DNA of 64,000 bases from contig JAWZYU010000020.1 of NCBI GenBank assembly GCA_038380435.1, positions 42,564,307-42,628,306 of the forward strand. The letters run 5' to 3'. Below, piece by piece: positions 22,452 to 34,429 of this stretch. The notes beneath the pieces were generated by a model that was not told the DNA's origin, did no database searches, and worked only from the letters and a program-made list of their open reading frames with translations. The stretch is from Ryuthela nishihirai (Eukaryota > Arthropoda > Arachnida > Araneae > Heptathelidae). The number at the start of each line of letters is the position of its first letter. Within the stretch, counting starts at the first letter, position 1. Position numbers and translations under genes: made by a program.

Positions 22452-23880
22452 ATTTATTTTATGAATAGTGGTTTTGCCAGGCTTGATTTATTAGAACTAT
22501 CGAAAAGACAACTGCGTAGTCTCATAGTCTCCTCAGTTACCACTCATTCGAGACCCCTGCTTTCTTTTTACGTTTTCTAAAAATTGTCGTTTCTCACGGC
22601 CATATGGAAAAAAATCGGGATCAATATTTTTTAACTCTATACAATAAACGATACCATTATTGTTTACTATGTGGTACGGCATTATTTCTAAAGCTAGGGC
22701 TTGATGCACCGACTTGATTAATTCAAAATTGCTTCCAATTATCAATTATCGGGGAAATAATGAAAAAACAAAATGCTTTGCATTTCTGATAAAATTTCTT
22801 GGAAGAGATTAATCAATTAAAATTCACTTAAAGAAATTAGGTATTAAAAATAATTTGTTCAATACGTGATCTAAATAAATAGATTTAATTGGATTATTAT
22901 ATATTCCTCTGCAGTACATTTGTCTGCGAGCAATGATTATAAATCTGCAATTCTACTGTTCGCAGTTTGATTGATATTCAACTCGAAGTTGGGGGGGGGG
23001 GGTGACAATTTGCCTCCGAGGAATGATGTAAGAAAAAGTTTCAATTAAAGATGTTGCACAACTCCAGTAAAAACAGAACAAAACACCAGAAATAACAATA
23101 ACGCAATCCAAATCTCGTTGGCTGAAGTATATTAATGTTTTCGTAGCAATGCCGTCAACAGGTCCTGATCACGGACAAGATAGAGTTGGTTAATCTACGC
23201 TATGCAAACAGCACCTAAAACGTGGAGAGATTGACACCTAAAAACCGTGCTCAATCCAGCTTGCGGTTTGAGTCGACAAAGAGCAAGGCAATCGAGTCCC
23301 ATTAAAGATTCAAGTAGGTCAGCAATTCTGTGTCATTAGATGCCATTAAGAGGTCGCCAATCCATAACAGTTATGAACTATTGTTTCTGCTGGGGTGGGG
23401 GGGAAGAAAGGAAGGGAACTGGTTTCCACGTATCGTCTTCTTTACCAACAGTCAAGCCGACTTGAAGCATTTAATTGATCTCATTACAGTTTAATACCTG
23501 GGTGCCAGGCAGTAAAAAAACGCCTTTCGAGTTTTGGCAGATTGCTGTGGTGATAATTTGCTGCTGTTTTGGGGGCGCATAAGAAATTGCTGTGCTCATC
23601 TCAAATTAAGGAGAAATGGCGGTTATTTTTATCTTTTTTTTCGTCCGCACGCGTGGAGTGACGAGGTAAGAGTTTAGGAGGCGTTCGAAGGTAATGTTGG
23701 GGCTGTAAACTGGAATTAGGTGCAATAAAAAAAGAAGAAGGAAGCTTCACGGTCTTTGAAATGACTGGTTCTTGAAGTTTGGTCTGTTATTTGTCTCGGC
23801 ATCTGGAGAGGTGAGAAATTTTTCGTGAGAAAGGACGAAATATGAGAGCAAATAGGAGGTCTCAGTTTTTTTATTAGTGG
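22452..23880. other. Unassigned sequence
   Basis: No recognisable element. A poly-G run lies near 22991 and short open frames have no domains. Confidence 0.3.
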
Positions 23881-23904
23881 GTTTTAAACCTTCTTTAGTC
23901 GCAT

Positions 23905-23965
23905 TGGCTCGCGATGACAGGGCGATTGCAGGGGGCTGGGTTCGATTCCCGGGTATGGATTTGTT
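23905..23965 (+). repeat. Possible tRNA-like SINE fragment
   Basis: CTGGGTTCGATTCCCGGGTA at about 23937 is a good B-box/T-arm sequence, followed by TATGGATTTGTTCTG, which loosely resembles the SINE-B region after its B box. No A box fits upstream, so no tRNA gene is called. Confidence 0.35.
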
Positions 23966-23969
23966 CTGC

Positions 23970-24979
23970 CGTGTGTGTAATGATTGTCCCTAAGAAACAT
24001 ACATTGTTCAGTTATCAACAGGTAAAAAAAAATCAAGTTCTCAAATCGGGACATAAAACGAATATTGACTATAAGTCCCAGCAACAAAATTAAAAAACAA
24101 AACCTTTTTAAAAAGATAAACAGATCGTAAATAACTCGGTGAATTTCGGATTTCGATGTTCGTATAACTAACACATAAAGTGGAATACTTACAAGTGAGA
24201 TACTTTAAGAAATGCGAAAGGTTTAAAAGCAGTGGCGTAACAAGGTACGTGTTGGCCCGGGTTAGGAATAAAATAATGGACCTCCCGATAAAAAGTCATA
24301 TCTTAAAATTGAAAAAGTTTATCACGTGATTTACAAAATTTTTGTAGGAACGAAAGGAGTTATTGCCTTTCACCTAAACGACATTCTTATGAGGTATTGC
24401 TTGAAATTAATTGAGAAATACACTTAGCTATTTGTGAAAAACAGATACGAAATTCGGGAGTCTCATCGTTAGTAAACAATCTACTACAACAATTATAACA
24501 CTTATAAATAAATATGTTGTTGAAAACAGAATTATGCATGAAATCGTCTGAAATTGTGTAGAAGTGAAATGAGAAGTGAACCGTGCATGGGACATAACAA
24601 GGGATGGTTTTTTTTTTTTTTTTTTTTTTGGTGGGGGGGGGGGTCTAACCAGGGGGTCCAGACTCCCGCTGAAAATCTGGTACGAAACCTCAAATTTGTC
24701 TCCTGCTTTGAAATCTAAAACAGGTCTTTTTGTATAATTTTATTCTAACCCATAGTATATGCCCAACATTAAAAATAATAAGTCCAACAATAAAATTTTA
24801 TTTCATGCAGAATATAATTTTAACCTTTCCTGTCCGGTGGAATGTTTTAGTAACTGAGAAAACTACTCGTTTTGTAAATAAATTCTCGAACCCTCCTCGA
24901 AACTATATTCTCCGACCACTCCTGCCCCTTCCGCCACGTCATCTCCGAAACTAAATCCTGGGTATTTGCCTCCATGGGG
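23970..24979. other. Unassigned; hAT-like end at 24232
   Basis: CAGTGGCGTAACAAGG at 24232 has the look of a hAT MITE left end, but no inverted partner was located. A T run followed by a G run lies at 24610-24645. Confidence 0.3.
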
Positions 24980-25083
24980 TTCGAGTCCCACTTATTCCAT
25001 CTGTAAGAGTTCTCTCCACCAAGTACCGACCTAGCCCCCGGTCAGAAAGGGGACACGATGGGCTTCGAAAGGTCGCCGTCCGT
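24980..25083 (+). mobile_element. SINE-A fragment, diverged
   Basis: B-box part GTTCGAGTCCCACTT, then CCGGTCAGAAAGGGGACACG and GGTCGCCGTCCGTC; the rest is missing. Confidence 0.6.
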
Positions 25084-25260
25084 CCATTATTTCCGCAAAT
25101 AGTTATTTTCCAGTGTTCTTTTGCTCATTATCGTTTAATTTTTGAAGATAATACGTTCAATAACTGTTAATATGCTCTAGAGGAGACTGTTAATAAGGCG
25201 AGACCACAACAGAAAGGAACAGTACTTCAGGAACTCATTCAAACCACCCTATCTACAGGG

Positions 25261-25680
25261 CTTGGGTTGGGTTGTTTTACCTCTAAGCGGCACTTTTTTG
25301 AACACCATGAGCTAAATGGCCAGGTCACATGGACCCCGAAGGCTCAGAGAAGGTTGGGGGAGGGGACCCACTGGAACAGCTGTTGGGAGACAGATGGTAG
25401 CCTCCCGTCAAGGCCATCCAGCGTGTTCTTTAACGTGCACAGGGTATGGCTCTCCCGCACACGGGGCCACGCCTTAACGTCCCATCCGACAGACAGCGGC
25501 CTTTCCCAAGCCCATTGGTGTCCCCTACTGACCGTGGGCAGGGCGGGGAATTTTGCGGAGATGAATCTCAACGCTGGGTCAGCGTTGAGAAATAATCTCA
25601 ACGCTGACCCAGCTGGGACTCGAACCTGGGAACTGCAGATTACGAACCTGGCGCGCTACCGACTGAGTCACCCCCGCCCC
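25261..25680 (-). mobile_element. SINE-A, full length, with template-switch hairpin
   Basis: TSD ATCTACAGGG (25251-25260) and ATCTATAGGG (25681-25690). It is about 30 bp longer than other copies, because GGGTCAGCGTTGAGA (25576-25590) is an inverted copy of TCTCAACGCTGACCC (25596-25610) inserted next to it. Otherwise near consensus with the CAACCC tail. Confidence 0.93.
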
Positions 25681-25690
25681 ATCTATAGGG

Positions 25691-26008
25691 CCGAGGAGTG
25701 TCTTGAGCAGCTTCAAACAATTACAGTGAAATATCAGTATAACGAACGCCAGAATAAAGAAATATTCATTATAACGAAACTTTTTCCTTCCACGGCCAAT
25801 TTACCAGGTATCTCTATGAAAATAAGTTTCATTTTAACGAATGCCAGTTTAATGAAATAAAAATTTATCCCGATACAAAAAAATATCACTATAAATGAAG
25901 TTTTGATAAAAAAATCTTTAAACAATATTTGCAATTTATTTATTTATTTATGAACATTACAAACACTGAGACGTTTCCCTGCGATCTTTCAAATCAATAT
26001 TTGCAATA
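25691..26008. other. AT-rich stretch, nothing recognised
   Basis: Short open frames only; no repeat identified. Confidence 0.3.
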
Positions 26009-26010
26009 TA

Positions 26011-26237
26011 CAGTCGCTCAAAAAAATATCCGAAAAGTGTGGTTGATTACAGAATTGAGAAAAAATATCTGGCAACGATTTTTTTAGAAATTAGTGATCT
26101 GTCAACCTATCTGGCAACCTTCGTGTCACGTGACACGAAGGTTTCCAGATCACTAATTTCTGAAAAAAAATCGCTGCCAGATATTTTTTCTGAATACTGT
26201 AATCAACCATACTGTTCGGATATTTTTTGAGCGACTG
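26011..26237. mobile_element. Tc1/mariner-type MITE, complete, 227 bp
   Basis: TA at 26009-26010 and 26238-26239; termini CAGTCGCTCAAAAAAATATC in both orientations. Almost the whole element is one palindrome, centred near the GTGTCACGTGACAC motif at about 26125. Same family as 7641-7957 but shorter. Confidence 0.9.
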
Positions 26238-26548
26238 TACATTTAAGCATCTGGGAACTCTGTAATAATTTAAACGCTGAACAGACTAAGAAAATTACTG
26301 ACTTTTTTTAAGAATTAAATTCTAATACGCGGTAAAATTATTTCAGTATATAATATATATCTTACAGTATATATATATATCTAACCAATCACAGAGCTAT
26401 GAATCACGTGCTATTTGTATTGATCGGCACGCATTTTTAGCCGATCTCACTGCGTGATATAGATGCTCTCTAAACGTGCCGTCGTAATGCTTTGAAGCGG
26501 TATTGCCATATTTTCCTAGCATAAATAGGGATTTCTAAACTTGAATGG

Positions 26549-26942
26549 GTTGTTGTCGTTTGGGTTGTTTTACCTCTGAGCGGCACTTTTTTGCACACCA
26601 TGGGCTAAATGGCCAGGTCACATGGACTCCGAAGGCTCAGAGAAGGTTGGGGGAGGGAACCCACTGCAACAGCTGTTGGGAGACAGATGGTAGCTTTCCG
26701 TCAAGGCCATCCAGCGTGTTCTTTAACGTGCACAGAGTATGGCTCTCCCGCACACGGAGCCACGGCTTAACATCCCATCCGACGAACGGCGGTCTTTTCA
26801 AGCCCATCGGTGTCCCCTACTGACCGTGGGCAGGGCGGGGAATTTTGCGGAGATAAATCTCAACGCTGACCCAGCTGGGACTCGAACCTGGGAACTACAG
26901 ATTACGAGCCTGACGCGCTACCGACTGAGCCACCCCCGCCCC
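26549..26942 (-). mobile_element. SINE-A, full length
   Basis: Perfect 12 bp TSD AAACTTGAATGG at 26537-26548 and 26943-26954. The tail carries a TTGTTGTCGTTTGGGTTG variant. Head and body complete. Confidence 0.95.
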
Positions 26943-26954
26943 AAACTTGAATGG

Positions 26955-27384
26955 AGATCTTCGCTATTCTGATTGCATTGCACTGCAAGTAAGGGTAGCG
27001 TCAGCGAAAAGTTATTTCAAACTGATCTTCAATCGACGCGTTTTATTATTATCTCTCGTTAGATTTAAGTTATTGTTACACTTGTTCGTTTATTATTGTT
27101 TTAATTAAGTTCTTTGATTCGTTCAGATTCGTTATTAGCAGCTAACAGTGCGAAGTCTTAGCCATTTCATAATAACACGAAAATATATTCTCGAAGAATT
27201 GTCTGAGAATGGCAAAAATCATTTTCAAGGGAAAATAATTCTTGACGGAACAGACAAAGGAAATTACTGACTTTTTTAAGAATTAAATTGTAATGCGCAG
27301 TAAAATTCTTTCATAATAAGTTTTTTGTAGCATGTAACTATGATAGTACGATTTTCATGGCATTTCATTCATAATCCATAATTG
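26955..27384. other. Unassigned AT-rich sequence
   Basis: ATTACTGACTTTTTTAAGAA at about 27260 repeats a segment seen at about 26290, so a short diverged duplication is present. Nothing else recognised. Confidence 0.35.
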
Positions 27385-27946
27385 TCCATAAATTAAGGAA
27401 AATCCCTATGTTAAGTCAATGGGAAGATAACTTCAAAACTCTATAACTTCTAAAATAAGTTTCTTTATTATGAAAAATGTGACTACAGGTAAAGATCTCA
27501 ATATAATAAATCAATATCTCAATTTTCAATAATTTCGTTCAGCATTTGATGAGTTATGGAAGTTTGAATATTTAACAATAACAATGCCAGCCACAAAAAT
27601 TGACTTCAGAAGTTAATTAAAACTTAGTAATAAGTATTGTATCAAAGTGTTTAATAAAATAAGTTTGTATTTTAGAACTTTGTGTAAAGAATTCTTTCAC
27701 TATTCTTCAGTTTTTTATAAGTTTCTTAAGACTGGCATTGCTGTTGTTAAACGTTCAGACTTCTTTAACTCATTAAATACTGAACGAATAATGTTGAAAA
27801 TCGATATATTGATTTATTTGATTGAGATATTTATCAGCAATCACATTTTTCAAAACGAAAAAACTTATTTTAGTAGTTATAGAGCTTTGACATAGCTTCC
27901 CATTGACTTAACATAGGGATTTTCCTTAATTTATGGTAACCAATGT
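27385..27946. mobile_element. Palindromic fold-back element (FB family), complete copy
   Basis: Same ends (CCATAAATTAAGGAAAATCC outward), arm sequence and interior as 518-1070; the interior block TTAATTAAAACTTAGTAATA is shared. Both copies keep long inverted arms and no coding sequence. Confidence 0.8.
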
Positions 27947-27949
27947 AGT

Positions 27950-29010
27950 TAGTTTACCAACTTGATTTCATTATATACTGACATTTTACAGTATATATGT
28001 ATATATATATCTATTCTTTGGTGAAATTTATTCAGAAAATTTTTAATCGCAAATCTGTTATCCAATTCGTTTTGCCTAGCAGTTAACCTTTGCCTAGCAT
28101 GTCAGATTTTTTTTTGAACATTGCTTTTAGTGATAATGAAACAAATTATTTAGAAAGAATACCACTGAGATACCATTCCTTGGTGATGAAAAATATTAGT
28201 TCTTGGCTACACTTGAAATAATGAGTTGAAAAAAATTGGCAGTCCTTTTCAACTCATTATTTCAAGTGTTCCTTGTCTACATGACTTTTACTGTGATAAT
28301 TCATTACGGAATAGTCCTTGGGTATATTTTCTGCCAACATACCCAAATTTCCACATTGATTTTCCGCGATGCACACTGCCTTTCATACTTCTGTCTAGAA
28401 GCACTTTAAAAATGCTTGTTCAAAGATTTTTTATATACCGTGAAAATAAAAATTGAAAAGAAAAAAAAAAACAAATAAAAAGTAAACTTTGGAAATGGAA
28501 ATGCAATTTATCACAGACGGACAAACGAGACGTGTGCTAACTTTTATTGGGAGTAAAAAAGGAATTTCTTAAACGAATGTAAAAGAGATAAACACTGTGT
28601 TTTAGTAAATATTTAATCCTTCATTCTGCGTAGCTCTAAAACTTGCATCGCAAAATTATGCTACAAATATCAAATATATCGCAACTCAGTGTAAAATGCG
28701 ATGCGATTCCTGTCAAATTATCATTCCTACTGATCGATTACACTATATTTATGCAGGAATCCTGGTTGCCAGGTTGTTGCATTGGCTCTGTTTATCTGAG
28801 ATTGGCGGCAAATTGCCCTAACCACGATAGGAAAATTTTATAATGATTATGCAAATCTGACGCTTAAGAACAAATGATTAAAATATATTATTCCACATCA
28901 AAGAATTATCCATTTACCGTTGTTTGACTTAAAGGACCAGGATCTTAACTTTAGTTTCCATGTCCGAGTCTCCATTTCGTCCTAAATGAGATTTTATCTG
29001 ATAACCTCGC
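27950..29010. other. Unassigned; perfect 23-bp hairpin at 28210
   Basis: Mostly AT-rich, no gene recognised. Contains a perfect inverted repeat with arms 28210-28232 and 28246-28268 and a 13 nt loop; the arm starts CACTTGAAATAATGAG. Confidence 0.4.
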
Positions 29011-29017
29011 TTTGCTT

Positions 29018-29140
29018 TCGGTAATAAAGGGAACACCGTTCATCTTGAAAAACCAACATCCTTCTGATATCCTTTATCCCCACGTGCAGGAAACCAAAAC
29101 CTCAGGCACGTTAAAGAACACACTTTATGACCTCACTCTT
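29018..29140 (+). mobile_element. SINE-A relic
   Basis: Decayed blocks in the right order: CGGTAATAAAGGGAACACCG, then CACGTTAAAGAACACACTTT. Several body segments are missing. Confidence 0.5.
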
Positions 29141-29149
29141 ACATCTGAC

Positions 29150-30570
29150 TCTAATAGCCGTAGACACCTAGTGCAGGCCAGTCCAATCCAAGCTTAGTGA
29201 AGAGTCACTAGGAAAAAACTATTTTCTTGAAGAGCCACCAAGAAAAAAAAACTATATTCTTTATGAGCCACTAGGAAAAACTATTTTCTTGAAGAGATAT
29301 CAGAAAAAAACCTATATTCTTGATGAGCCATTAGGAAAAGAACTATATTCTTGATGAGCCACTAGGAAAAAACTATTTTCTTGAAGAGCCACCAAGAAAA
29401 AAAAACTATATTCTTGATGAGCCACTAGGAAAAACTATTTTCTTGAAGAGCTATCAGGAAAAAACCTGTATTCTTGATGAGCCATTAGAAAAAAAACCTA
29501 TATTCTTCATGAGCCATTAGGAAAAACCTATATTCTTGATGAGCCACTAGGAAAAAACTATTTTCTTGAAGAGCCACCAAGAAAAAAGACTATATTCTTG
29601 ATGAGCCACTAGGAAAAACTATTTTCTTGAAGAGCTATCAGGAAAAAACCTATATTCTTGATGAGCCATTAGGAAAAAAACCTATATTCTTGATGAGCTA
29701 TTAGGAAAAAACCTATTTTCTTGATGAGCCACTACGAAAAAACTATTTTCTTGAAGAGCCACCAAGAAAAAAAAACTATATTCTTGATGAGTCACTAGGA
29801 AAAACTATTTTCTTAAAGAGCTATCAGGAAAAAAACCTATATTCTTGATGAGCCATTAGGAAAAAACCTATATTCTTGATGAGCCATTAGGAAAAGAACT
29901 ATATTCTTGATGAGCCACTAGGAAAAAACTATTTTCTTGAAGAGCCACCAAGAAAAAAAAACTATATTCTTGATGAGCCACTAGGAAAAACTATTTTCTT
30001 GAAGAGCTATCAGGAAAAAACCTGTATTCTTGATGAGCCATTAGAAAAAAAACCTATATTCTTCATGAGCCATTAGGAAAAACCTATATTCTTGATGAGC
30101 CACTAGGAAAAAACTATTTTCTTGAAGAGCCACCAAGAAAAAAGACTATATTCTTGATGAGCCACTAGGAAAAACTATTTTCTTGAAGAGCTATCAGGAA
30201 AAAACCTATATTCTTGATGAGCCATTAGGAAAAAACCTATATTCTTGATGAGCCATTAGGAAAAAACTATTTTCTTGAAAAGCCACCAAGAAAAAATCTT
30301 TATTCTTGATGAGCCACTAATGAAAAAAAAACTATATTCTTATAGAGCAGTAGAAAAAAATATCTGCTTAAAAACTAAAATGTACATTTCTAAAGAATAA
30401 TGAACTAGGAAAATATATTTTTAAGGAAGCAAGAAAATATCTTGATTAAAAAACAAAACTAATAATTTTTAATGGGTACTATGAATTGATCAAATCATTC
30501 AGTAATGCACCTAGAAATGTTTAGTCAAAAGATTGAAAGAAATGAGATAGATTCTATATATTGACTAGTT
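29150..30570 (+). repeat. Dispersed repeat family E, copy with expanded satellite
   Basis: The outer parts align with 19337-19635: CCAATCCAAGCTTAGTGAAG at about 29183, and AATGGGTACTATGAATTGAT and CATTCAGTAATGCACCTA at 30472-30515. Between them lies the satellite array listed separately. This locus therefore shows a satellite grown inside a dispersed repeat. Confidence 0.75.
29195..30345. repeat. About 32-bp satellite with 556-bp higher-order repeat
   Basis: About 36 units built from GAGCCACTAGGAAAAACTAT and TTCTTGAT/TTCTTGAA, in several variant types (GAGCCACCAAG, GAGCTATCAGG, GAGCCATTAGG). A block of about eleven units from 29325 reappears in the same variant order from 29881, an offset of 556 bp, including private variants such as ACCTGTATTCTTGATG and TTCTTCATGAGCC. 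This indicates recent segmental duplication within the array. Confidence 0.92.
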
Positions 30571-30574
30571 ATTT

Positions 30575-32210
30575 CATCAGCTCAATTTCTTTTGCAATAC
30601 GCCACATTCGTTTTATAAGATGCGTGTTGGATGGGTTTTGATCTAGTGGATTGTCTATCATTACCTAGCTCTGAGCTCTTGAGATCCTCGTGACCTGGTC
30701 TTTTAGCCCATTCTGCGCAAAAGTGTGTCACCCAATACCAAAACAATCCAACCCACCGTTATTTCAAAAATAATCTTGAACAACTCAATATTCATTCATA
30801 ATAACCTCCTCTAACTGTCACCACCTCAAGTGATAAACTGTTGACTTCACATCTATCTCTAAAAGAAAGACAATAAAGAAAAGACCAAATTATTTTCCTT
30901 GTCAAGTTGCTTGCCTAAGATGTCCGTTATGTTCCGGGGATCAAAGAAACGAGACCACCCCAGAGATACATAATTCGTGGATCCCCCGATGGTCTGCTAC
31001 GTCGCACAAGTTACAGCATGTTGCAAACTTCCATCGGCCCTCACAATTCAGTCTTATCCTACTCTGAAGTAATTAGTGTGTTCGATGACAAGCTCTGCAT
31101 GCGGATTCGGAGGAGGGTGGACACACTGTAAGGCCTTATTTCACTCCCTATAATCAGATAGCGTCTGTTGTCAAACACGTCAAATCATCATCAGTGAATA
31201 TACGAAACATCATAAGTATTTCTATGACTCGCAACTGCAGGGGGAAAAAAACACACAGAAACTGAAAGAAAAACTCCAAGACTTGTTATTCCTACATTCT
31301 GTCAGATAACAAGACGTGAACGAAGTGTTTTACCCGGACAGCGTGGCTCCTATAACGGATCTTCAGGGCAAAATGAGAGAAATATTACTGTGTGGACAAC
31401 TTTTTTTAAGGGACTGTTATGATTAGCTTCCTGACAAGGGTGCCACACCTTCTCCCAATACACGACAGCATGCACTGTAATGAGGCGGTTATGGTGACTA
31501 CAGGTTATCCTTATCGTTGACGCCAGTAAATTGGGACAAACGCTTTCGTTTAAAAAAGATTTCTGCGTCTAACAGTATCATTAATTCAGAGTCAAATAGC
31601 CTGTTAATACAGGTTTCGTTTGATGGAGCTTAAAATTTCTTTTCGAAGAAGATGGACATGCACTAGATGGCTATTAATATTAAAATGCAGAGGTTTCAAG
31701 GTTGCTACGCTACAACCATTGGCTGTTGACATCACTTGTAAACTATCTTCGTTTAATGTTGCCGAGGTTATTAAACCTGTGAAAAATTCAAGTGAAGTGG
31801 TGTTAAAAGACAACCCTCAGGCCCCTAATTAGTCTTTGAGCATTTTAAAACAGGTAAATTAAAATCCTATCTTCGTACATATCTCGTAATAAAGAATAAT
31901 TACCAATCGCAAAAATCAGTTACTCAATTAACATTTAATTTCAAAGGAATATAGGGCGAAAACTTTATTTTAAGTGGCTGTTTGTTTTGGTTCCCTGTCT
32001 TTTAAAAACAACACGAAATGAGTAATTGACTTCATCATTAGAAATATATTTTACTTTTATTTTGTAACTTTTTAGGAAATAAACAGGCGGAAATCTTTCA
32101 AATTTTAAAATTTTAAATTTTTATTGAAGGCTTTGTCCTTTAAACACCTTTTACCCTCTGTTTTTTAAACGAATATTATTATATCCTTTATATTGATTTG
32201 CTCTTTGCTA
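30575..32210. other. Unassigned sequence with one SINE fragment
   Basis: Apart from the SINE-A scrap at 30680-30759, nothing is recognised. Overlapping open frames of about 70 codons on both strands at 31604-31832 show no domain. Confidence 0.3.
30680..30759 (+). mobile_element. SINE-A 3' fragment
   Basis: CTTGAGATCCTCGTGACCTG, TTTTAGCCCATTCTGCGCAA and AACAATCCAACCC match the last 80 bp of the SINE. It is diverged and without a clear TSD. Confidence 0.6.
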
Positions 32211-32214
32211 TCCC

Positions 32215-32905
32215 CCCCCCCTTTCCACCTCCCTAGCCCTCGGAGAGAAAGGGAAACCAATGGGCTTGGAAAGGCCTCGGAATGAGATGCTAAACCGTGG
32301 GGGGCGGGGGTCGCTCAGTCGGTAGCGCGCCAGGCTCGTAATCTGTAGTTCCCAGGTTCGAGTCCCAGCTGGTCAGCGTTGAGATTTATCTCTGCAAAAT
32401 TCCCCGCCCTGTCCACGGTCAGTAGGGGACACCGATGGGCTTGGAAAGGCCGCCGTCCGTCGGATGGGACGTTAAGCCGTGGCCCCGTATGCGGGAGAGC
32501 CATACCTTATGCACGTTAAAGAACACGGTGGATGGCCTTGACGGGAGGCTACCATCTGTCTCCCAACAGCTGTTCCAGTGGGTCCCCTCCCCCAACCTTC
32601 TCTGATCCTTCGGGGTCCTTGTGGCCTGGCCATTTAGCCCATGGTGTGCAAAAAAGTGCCGCTCAGAGGTAAAACAATCCAAACAATCCAATCCAAAGCT
32701 AAACCGTGGATCCGTGTGCAAGAGAGCCCTAACCTGTGCAAGTTAAAGAATACGCTAGATGGTCTTTACAGGAGGCTACCGTCTATCTCCTAGCGCTGTC
32801 TATTTGGTTCCCTTCCCTAACTTTTTCTTTGAGACCTGACCATTTAGTCCACTGTGTGCAAGAAAGTGCCGCTCAGCGATAATATAGTCCAACAACCCAA
32901 TACAA
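32215..32905 (+). mobile_element. SINE-A, old copy split by a younger SINE-A
   Basis: Left part 32215-32300 (CCTCGGAGAGAAAGGGAAAC to GCTAAACCGTGG) and right part 32698-32905 (GATCCGTGTGCAAGAGAG to CAACAACCCAATAC). The two halves join without loss across the younger insert at 32301-32697, which duplicated GCTAAACCGTGG. The tRNA-like head is missing. Confidence 0.8.
32301..32697 (+). mobile_element. SINE-A, full length, nested in an older SINE-A
   Basis: Perfect 12 bp TSD GCTAAACCGTGG at 32289-32300 and 32698-32709. The head has GGTCGCTCAGTCGG, with an A-box change G to C. The tail AACAATCCAAACAATCCAAT is extended by one tail unit. Body variant GTCCTTGTGGCCTGG. Confidence 0.95.
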
Positions 32906-33158
32906 CTTTGCACGTTATATGTTTTCGTTTGCATGTGATAGACTGATTGATCACTTGGTATTCGGAAGATATATGACAACTGATTACACTATATCGATTT
33001 TAAAAGTGGAAAGGGAAAAATGGGGAAAGATCAAATTTTAATAGCTATAAAACTCCTAAGTTAGATGCTTTCATCTGACATATAACACTTCACGATCGGA
33101 CCCCGTTCTGCTAGGAAATTATTGCGGCACAACCGTTATACACCATCCCTCGTTAGAA

Positions 33159-33551
33159 TGGGGCGGAGGTGGCTCAGTCGGTAGCGCGCCGGGCTCGTAA
33201 TCTGTAGTTCTCAGGTTCGAGTCCCAGCTGGGTCAGCGTTGAGATTTATCTCCGCAAAATTCCCCGCCCTGCCCACGGTCAGTAGGGGACACCAATAGGC
33301 TTCGAAAGACTGCCGTCCATCAGGTGAGACGTCAAGCCGTGGTTCCGTGTGCGGGAGAGCCATACCCTGTGCACGTTAAAGAACATGTTGGATGGCCTTG
33401 ACGGGAGGCTACCATCTGTCTCCCAACAGCTGTTCTAGTGGGTCCCTTCCCTAAACCTTCTCTGAGCTTTCGTGGTCCATTTCGTGGTCCACATCTGGCC
33501 ATTTAGCCCATGGTGTGCAAAAAAGTGCCGCTCAGAGGTAAAACAACCCAA
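33159..33551 (+). mobile_element. SINE-A, full length
   Basis: Perfect 10 bp TSD CCCTCGTTAG at 33147-33156 and 33552-33561. The body has a duplicated TTTCGTGGTCCA segment near 33470. CAACCC tail. The right TSD overlaps the left TSD of the opposite-strand copy at 33571. Confidence 0.93.
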
Positions 33552-33570
33552 CCCTCGTTAGGAGGAAGGA

Positions 33571-33962
33571 TTTGTTGTTGTTGTTGGGTTGTTTTACCTC
33601 TGAACGGCACTTTTTTGCACACCATGGGTTAAATGGCCAGATCACATGGACCCCGAAGGCTCAGCGAAGGATTGGGGGAGGGGACCCACTGGAACAGCTG
33701 TTGGGAGACAGATGGTAGCCTCCCGTCAAGGCCATCCAGCGTGTTCTTTAACGTGCACAGGGTATGGCTCTCCCGCACACGGGGCCACGGCTTAACGTCC
33801 CATCCGACGGACGGCGGCCTTTCCAAGCCCATCGGTGTCCCCTACTGACCGTGGACAGGGCATTTTGCGGAGATAAATCTCAACGCTGACCCAGCTGGGA
33901 CTCGAACCTCGGAACTACAGATTACGAGCCTGGCGCGCCACCGACTGAGCCACCCCCGCCCC
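33571..33962 (-). mobile_element. SINE-A, full length, inserted beside 33159-33551
   Basis: TSD TAGGAGGAAGGA (33559-33570) and TAGGAAGAAGGA (33963-33974), 11 of 12. The tail carries three extra GTT units. The two SINEs sit tail to tail, about 20 bp apart. Confidence 0.93.
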
Positions 33963-33974
33963 TAGGAAGAAGGA

Positions 33975-34429
33975 AACAAAATACGGAGAATGCACGAGAC
34001 CACAGCAGAAGCTTTCACTCGATGCATCATTCGCTGGAAGTGTTCCAACTAGGTGCAAAGACATGGTGAAACAACTGTTTTGATAAATTCACAAAACCGA
34101 CCTACCGGAAAATGGTAGGCGGAAACCAAAAGGACGATTGCTAAAGAATTTCAAATCGATTCCCCAAAGATTAAAATTTCTATTCTTTTCGTACAAATTT
34201 CGTCTAGCCAAATTTGAGTGCAGTTCCTTCATTTATTAGTTCCACAATAACTGAAGAGAAGATTCCGTGTACATTTTCGTTTTCTAACAAATTAATTATC
34301 TCTAACGGTATGGTGTCAAAAGTCTGGAAACGATAACATTTTAACTTATTAAAATAAAAATTGGAAAATATATGCAAAATTATGTAATACATTAAACGTC
34401 AAATGATAACTATGATGGCAAAAATGTAT
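33975..34429. other. Unassigned sequence
   Basis: No repeat or coding domain recognised between the SINE pair and the mariner relic. Confidence 0.3.

Noticed and set aside
29195..30345. CRISPR array
   Set aside because: Period of about 32 bp without unique spacers; units are contiguous variants of one sequence in a eukaryotic repeat context.
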